Of a stretch of DNA of 64,000 nt, positions 60,603-64,000 are shown in pieces. The notes below the pieces were generated by a model that was given only the letters and a program-made list of their open reading frames with translations, was not told where the DNA came from and did no database searches. The stretch is taken from assembly GCA_035253585.1 (NCBI GenBank), contig DATFBY010000094.1:1-64000 (forward strand), written 5' to 3'. The stretch comes from DATFBY01 sp035253585. Lineage in GTDB: Bacteria; Gemmatimonadota; Gemmatimonadetes; Gemmatimonadales; Gemmatimonadaceae. The stretch's first letter is position 1, and every line of letters starts with the position of its first letter. Made by a program: the position numbers and the translations under genes.

Positions 60603-61577
60603 GTGGCTACACGCCTCGCGCCCGCCGCCGATACGGCGCTCGTGCAGGGAATCATCGAGCAGGTTGGACGGCGGGTCGTCGGCCAGGAATACATGGTCGA
60701 GCGTCTGCTGATCGGGCTGCTCACCGGAGGACACGTGCTGCTCGAAGGTGTCCCCGGTCTGGCGAAGACGCTCACGGTGAAGACGCTGGCGGAAACGATC
60801 CACACGACCTTCCAGCGAATTCAATTCACCCCGGACCTGCTCCCGGCCGACGTGTTGGGGACGATGATCTACGATCAGGGCACGGGGGAATTTCGTCCGA
60901 AGAAAGGTCCGATCTTCGCCAACATCATCCTCGCCGATGAAATCAATCGCGCGCCGGCGAAGGTGCAGTCGGCGCTGCTCGAGGCGATGCAGGAAAAGCA
61001 GGTCACCATCGGCGGCACGACGTACAAGCTCGACGAGCCGTTCCTGGTGCTCGCCACCCAGAATCCGATCGAGCAGGAAGGAACGTATCAGCTTCCCGAA
61101 GCGCAGGTCGACCGCTTCATGCTGAAGCTGCACGTGGACTATCCATCCCGCACGGAAGAGAAGGAGATCATGCGCCGCATGTCGAGCGGCCACGAGATTC
61201 CGGTCGCTCGCGCAGCCGCGCCGCACGAGATTCTCGACGCGCGTCAGCGCATTGCCGAGCTCTACGTCGACGACCGGATCATGGACTACATCGTCGACAT
61301 CGTACATGCGACGCGGTCGCCTAACGAGATCGGCCTCAAGGATCTCGTGCCATTGATCGAATACGGCGCCAGTCCCCGCGCCACGATCTTTCTGGCGATG
61401 GGCGCCCGCGCCCACGCGTTCCTTCGCGGTCGCAACTTCGTCACTCCCGACGATGTGAAGGCGATCGCACCCGACGTCCTCCGCCACCGCGTGCTCACCA
61501 CGTACGAAGCAGAAGCCGAAGAGGTGACCAGCGAGGAGATCGTGCGGAGGATCTTGAATAAGATCGAATCACCGTGA
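60603..61577 (+). CDS. MoxR-family AAA+ ATPase
   Basis: 324 residues. GGHVLLEGVPGLAKTLTVKTLAE (Walker A), IILADEINRAPAKVQSALLEAMQE (Walker B region), ATQNPIEQEGTYQLPEAQVDRF (sensor). Such ATPases work with VWA proteins to activate or assemble complexes. GTG start; overlaps the DUF58 gene by 4 bases. First gene of the moxR-DUF58-membrane protein-VWA operon, the usual order. Confidence 0.94.
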   Translation: MATRLAPAADTALVQGIIEQVGRRVVGQEYMVERLLIGLLTGGHVLLEGVPGLAKTLTVKTLAETIHTTFQRIQFTPDLLPADVLGTMIYDQGTGEFRPKKGPIFANIILADEINRAPAKVQSALLEAMQEKQVTIGGTTYKLDEPFLVLATQNPIEQEGTYQLPEAQVDRFMLKLHVDYPSRTEEKEIMRRMSSGHEIPVARAAAPHEILDARQRIAELYVDDRIMDYIVDIVHATRSPNEIGLKDLVPLIEYGASPRATIFLAMGARAHAFLRGRNFVTPDDVKAIAPDVLRHRVLTTYEAEAEEVTSEEIVRRILNKIESP

Positions 61578-62578
61578 CGCACGAGACTCGAGATCCGAGA
61601 TTCGAGATTCGCAAACGTCGGCCGACGACACGTTCGACGAAGGCGGCGGACGCCTCCGAATCTCGAATCTCGAATGTCGAATCTCGAAAGCGCTCCGTTC
61701 CACCCGAAGTCCTCAAGCAGGTCAAGCTCCTCGAGCTCCGCACTCGCGGTCTCGTGAACTCCCTCTTCACCGGCGAGTACCACTCGGTGTTCAAGGGGCA
61801 GGGGATGGAGTTCGCCGAGGTTCGCGAGTATCAGCCCGGCGACGAAGTGCGCTCGATCGACTGGAACGTCACCGCGCGAATGCGCCAGCCGTTCGTGAAG
61901 CGCTACATCGAGGAGCGCGAGCTCACGGTGATGCTGGCGGTCGATCTCTCGGGATCGGAGCGATTCGGAACCGTCGCGCGGTTCAAGAGCGAGCTCGCCA
62001 CCGAGCTGAGCGCGGTGCTCGCAATGTCCGCGGTGCGCAACAACGACCGCGTCGGCGTCATCCTCTTCACCGACCGCGTCGAGCACGTGGTGCCGCCGGG
62101 GAAAGGCCGGCGCCACGTGCTGCGGCTCATCCGCGATATCCTCGCGTACGAGCCCGAGGGAAGCGGCACCGACATTGGCACCGCAATCGATTACCTCGCC
62201 AAGCTCCTGCCGCATCGATCGGTCATCTTTCTCATCTCGGACTTCGTCGCGCCTGACATCGAGCGGCCACTGAAGACGATCTCGCAGCGCCACGACGTCG
62301 TTGCGATCTCCATCGACGATCCGCGCGAGCTCTCGCTCCCCGACATCGGGCTGGCTCGCTTCGTGGATCCCGAGCGCGGGCTCGCACTCGACATCGATAC
62401 CAGTGATCCGCGGGTCCGCGCGAGCTACGAGGAGAAAGTGCGTGGCGAGCACGACGCGCGACGTCAGCTCTTTCGCCGTTTGGCGATCGATGAAATAGCC
62501 GTGCGGACCGACAAGACGTACGTCGAGCCGCTGCTGCGGTTCTTCCGATCGCGCGAAACGCGACGGAGACATCGGTGA
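61574..62578 (+). CDS. DUF58 domain-containing protein with repeat-encoded N-terminus
   Basis: 334 residues. The DUF58/VWA-like domain starts about residue 43 (VPPEVLKQVKLLELRTRGLV), then FKGQGMEFAEVREYQPGDEVRSIDWN and a VWA-like MLAVDLSGSERFG. The first 40 residues (RDPRFEIRKRR ... ESRISNVESRKR) are encoded by the inverted heptamer array. No in-frame start codon lies between the array and the domain, so the array is almost certainly translated. GTG start overlaps the moxR stop. Confidence 0.92.
   Translation: MTHETRDPRFEIRKRRPTTRSTKAADASESRISNVESRKRSVPPEVLKQVKLLELRTRGLVNSLFTGEYHSVFKGQGMEFAEVREYQPGDEVRSIDWNVTARMRQPFVKRYIEERELTVMLAVDLSGSERFGTVARFKSELATELSAVLAMSAVRNNDRVGVILFTDRVEHVVPPGKGRRHVLRLIRDILAYEPEGSGTDIGTAIDYLAKLLPHRSVIFLISDFVAPDIERPLKTISQRHDVVAISIDDPRELSLPDIGLARFVDPERGLALDIDTSDPRVRASYEEKVRGEHDARRQLFRRLAIDEIAVRTDKTYVEPLLRFFRSRETRRRHR
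61583..61685. repeat. Inverted pair of 7-bp tandem arrays (GAGATTC type) inside a coding sequence
   Basis: Left arm: GAGACTC, GAGATCC, GAGATTC, GAGATTC (61583-61610). Right arm: GAATCTC, GAATCTC, GAATGTC, GAATCTC (61658-61685). Arms are reverse complements, spacer 47 bases, itself containing the palindrome CGTCGGCCGACG. Lies in the first codons of the DUF58 gene. Confidence 0.92.
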
Positions 62579-62593
62579 GCGAGTGGTGATCGA

Positions 62594-63526
62594 ATGATCA
62601 GCCTCGTTGCAGTTGCGCTTCTCGTGCAGGGAACCGTCGGACCGGTGCAGATGGGCACCGTCGTCAGGCCAGACACGGTTACCGTCGGCGATCACTTCGT
62701 CGTGGCAGTGCGCGTGCGCGCCCCGCAGGGCGCGACGATAGCGTTCCCGGCGGCAGTCGACAGCTCGACCGACATCGACGCCGTCGACTCCCGCAAGCTC
62801 CTGTCGGGTACCGACACGAGCGTCGTCGAGGCGACGGCAACCTACCGCTTGGCGGCTTGGGACACGGGAACAGTCACGATCCCGCTCGCCGACATCGTCG
62901 TGTCACGCGAGGGTACCGAGCAGCGCATCCCACTCAGCTCGCTGCGCGTCTATGTGCGAAGCGTACTGCCCGCTGACACGACGCAGCACGTGCCGAAACC
63001 GGCGCGCGACATCATCGGCGCCGTTCGGCCATGGTGGCACTGGCTGCTTGCCGGCCTGCTCGCCCTCGCACTGATCGGCCTGCTCATTTGGTGGTGGCGA
63101 CGCCGACGTCGTCGGCCAAAGGTCATCGCCATCGATCCGTACGCGCGCGCGGAGCAGGAGTTCGCGCACATCGAAAAGCTGGGGCTTCTCGAGGCCGGCG
63201 AGCGCGGGCGCTACGTGGCGTTGTACGTGGAGGTGCTTCGCGATTATCTCGCCGAGCGCGTTCCGGAGGCCGAGCGATCGCACACCAGCACGGAGCTGCT
63301 CGCGGCGCTAAGGCGGCCTCGCTTCGCGCCGCTCGACAGGTTGGCGGTGTTACTGGCGGACGCCGACTTGATCAAGTTCGCCAAACGCCAGGTGACCGCC
63401 GAGCGTGCGAAGGATCTCGGTACCGTGGCGCGTGCGATCGTGAACGATGTCGAGCAGGCGTATCGCGCTGAGCTCGAGCGAGAGAGGGAGGCAGCGAAAG
63501 CGAAAGCGAAGGAGAAGGCCGCATGA
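62594..63526 (+). CDS. Membrane-anchored protein of the MoxR/Bat-type operon (BatD/DUF4381-like)
   Basis: 310 residues. An N-terminal hydrophobic segment (ISLVAVALLVQG), a beta-rich periplasmic domain, a transmembrane helix (about 147-167, WHWLLAGLLALALIGLLIWWW) with an Arg-rich stop, and a helical cytoplasmic part (YARAEQEFAHIEKLGLLEAGERGRY; LLAALRRPRFAPLDRL). The C-terminus is a short AKAKAKEKAA repeat. Position between DUF58 and a VWA gene and the layout fit BatD/DUF4381-type partners. ATG start 15 bases after the previous gene. Confidence 0.75.
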   Translation: MISLVAVALLVQGTVGPVQMGTVVRPDTVTVGDHFVVAVRVRAPQGATIAFPAAVDSSTDIDAVDSRKLLSGTDTSVVEATATYRLAAWDTGTVTIPLADIVVSREGTEQRIPLSSLRVYVRSVLPADTTQHVPKPARDIIGAVRPWWHWLLAGLLALALIGLLIWWWRRRRRRPKVIAIDPYARAEQEFAHIEKLGLLEAGERGRYVALYVEVLRDYLAERVPEAERSHTSTELLAALRRPRFAPLDRLAVLLADADLIKFAKRQVTAERAKDLGTVARAIVNDVEQAYRAELEREREAAKAKAKEKAA

Positions 63527-64000
63527 TCGGTTGGCCCAACTTCCATTTCGCGTCGCCATGGGCGCTGGCGTTCCTGCTGCTCCTTCCGATCTGGTGGCTC
63601 GTGCGTCGACGTCGTCGGCCGGCGGCGATCGTCTTCTCGCGTGCCGACGTACTCGCGCGCGGGCCGCGCGCGGGACGGGGAATTGCCCGGCTTCTCTTTC
63701 TGCTTCGCAACCTGCTCGTGATCGGGCTGGTGCTTGCCCTGGCGCGCCCACGCACCGGCGCGCGGGCGGAGAACGTTACCAGCGAAGGGATCAACATCGT
63801 GCTGACGCTGGACATCTCGAGCTCGATGCTGTCGGAGGATTTCCAACCTCTCAATCGACTCGAGGTGGCGAAGGATAAATTGCGGCAGTTCATAGCCGGA
63901 CGGCGCAGCGATCGAATCGGCTTGGTGGCCTTCTCGGGCGAAGCGCTCACTCAGGTGCCGCTGACCGTCGATTACCCGGTGCTCCACGCGGCTGTGGAGA
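63523..64000 (+). CDS. VWA domain protein (BatA-like), 3' truncated by window
   Basis: Only the first 159 codons are present. N-terminal membrane segment (PWALAFLLLLPIWWLVRRRRR), second helix (LLFLLRNLLVIGLVLALARP), then a VWA domain with the MIDAS motif LTLDISSSMLSEDFQPLNR and AFSGEALTQVPLT. Family members bind divalent metal and function with MoxR. ATG overlaps the preceding stop by 4 bases; the gene continues beyond base 64000. Confidence 0.9.
   Translation, partial: MIGWPNFHFASPWALAFLLLLPIWWLVRRRRRPAAIVFSRADVLARGPRAGRGIARLLFLLRNLLVIGLVLALARPRTGARAENVTSEGINIVLTLDISSSMLSEDFQPLNRLEVAKDKLRQFIAGRRSDRIGLVAFSGEALTQVPLTVDYPVLHAAVE

Noticed and set aside
59192..60805. 537-codon antisense frame across the NAD-binding protein and moxR
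   Set aside because: Composition follows the complement of the sense codons, no domain is recognisable, and it crosses two sense genes.

Overview
The window is one contiguous stretch of high-GC bacterial chromosome with dense, mostly housekeeping gene content. Nothing in it looks like a phage, IS element, CRISPR array, toxin-antitoxin pair or restriction/defence locus. The best guess for the host is Gemmatimonadota or a close relative in the FCB superphylum. Reasons: a secreted mini-protein with the FCB-type C-terminal sorting signature (QNYPNPFNPTT ... KM-VMK), many GTG starts with 4-base gene overlaps, mannose-class PTS genes beside hprK, a BtuB-type B12 receptor, and MCE/Mla lipid transport genes implying an outer membrane. 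This is inference from gene content; no 16S rRNA is present.

Layout. 1-1.5 kb: 3' part of a short-type acyl-CoA mutase. 1.6-7.2 kb: a sensory cluster (histidine kinase; facing it, a CheR-PAS protein and two CheB-type methylesterases, with no receptor, CheA or flagellar gene). 7.3-27.6 kb: a very long co-directional run joined mostly by 4-base overlaps: FmdB-type zinc ribbon, argS, PfkB-type kinase, purM, exported barrel-like protein, ribD-ribE-ribBA-ribH-nusB, glycosyltransferase, hpf, hprK, PTS IIA-IIB-IIC-IID, HPr, EI, metK, ahcY, bifunctional nuclease, exported protein. 27.5-32.5 kb: a cobalamin riboswitch and promoter followed by a B12 uptake cassette (BtuF, BtuC, BtuD and a TonB receptor). 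32.5-35.2 kb: recO and selB. 35.2-36.2 kb: the mini sorting-domain protein behind a promoter that carries an operator-like palindrome, and a small lipoprotein. 36.2-39.4 kb: MlaE/F/D plus an auxiliary lipoprotein. 39.5-43.1 kb: clpB, tadA and two tRNA-Ser genes. 43.2-49.8 kb: accessory genes (an unusual multicopper oxidase, two methyltransferases, a DUF2911 protein, an ArsR repressor with an SRPBCC protein). 49.9-55.6 kb: WD40 protein, pyrR-pyrB-pyrC, class II aldolase, coiled-coil zinc-ribbon protein. 55.7-60.5 kb: rpsT, M50 protease, scpA-scpB, an RsuA/RluB-type pseudouridine synthase and an unrecognised NAD-binding-like protein. 60.6-64 kb: MoxR ATPase, DUF58, a membrane protein and the start of a von Willebrand (BatA-like) protein.

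Two genome-scale signals cut across the genes. First, arrays of 7-bp units occur at five places (argS/PfkB, ribE/ribBA, pyrB/pyrC, around the rpsT terminator, moxR/DUF58). Three of the five are paired as inverted arms of equal copy number, and at the DUF58 gene the array is translated. Second, the 7-mer GTYAGGC (complement GCCTRAC) recurs strikingly often and accounts for many of the rare TTA leucine codons. Other points of interest are a multicopper oxidase whose copper motifs occur in the reverse of the usual order, a 28-bp perfect palindrome covering the start codon of an ArsR gene with a probable leaderless promoter, and duplicated leaders before the two tRNA-Ser genes.

Start codons were chosen from conservation of the protein N-terminus as remembered, ribosome-binding sites and gene spacing. 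No database search was possible.
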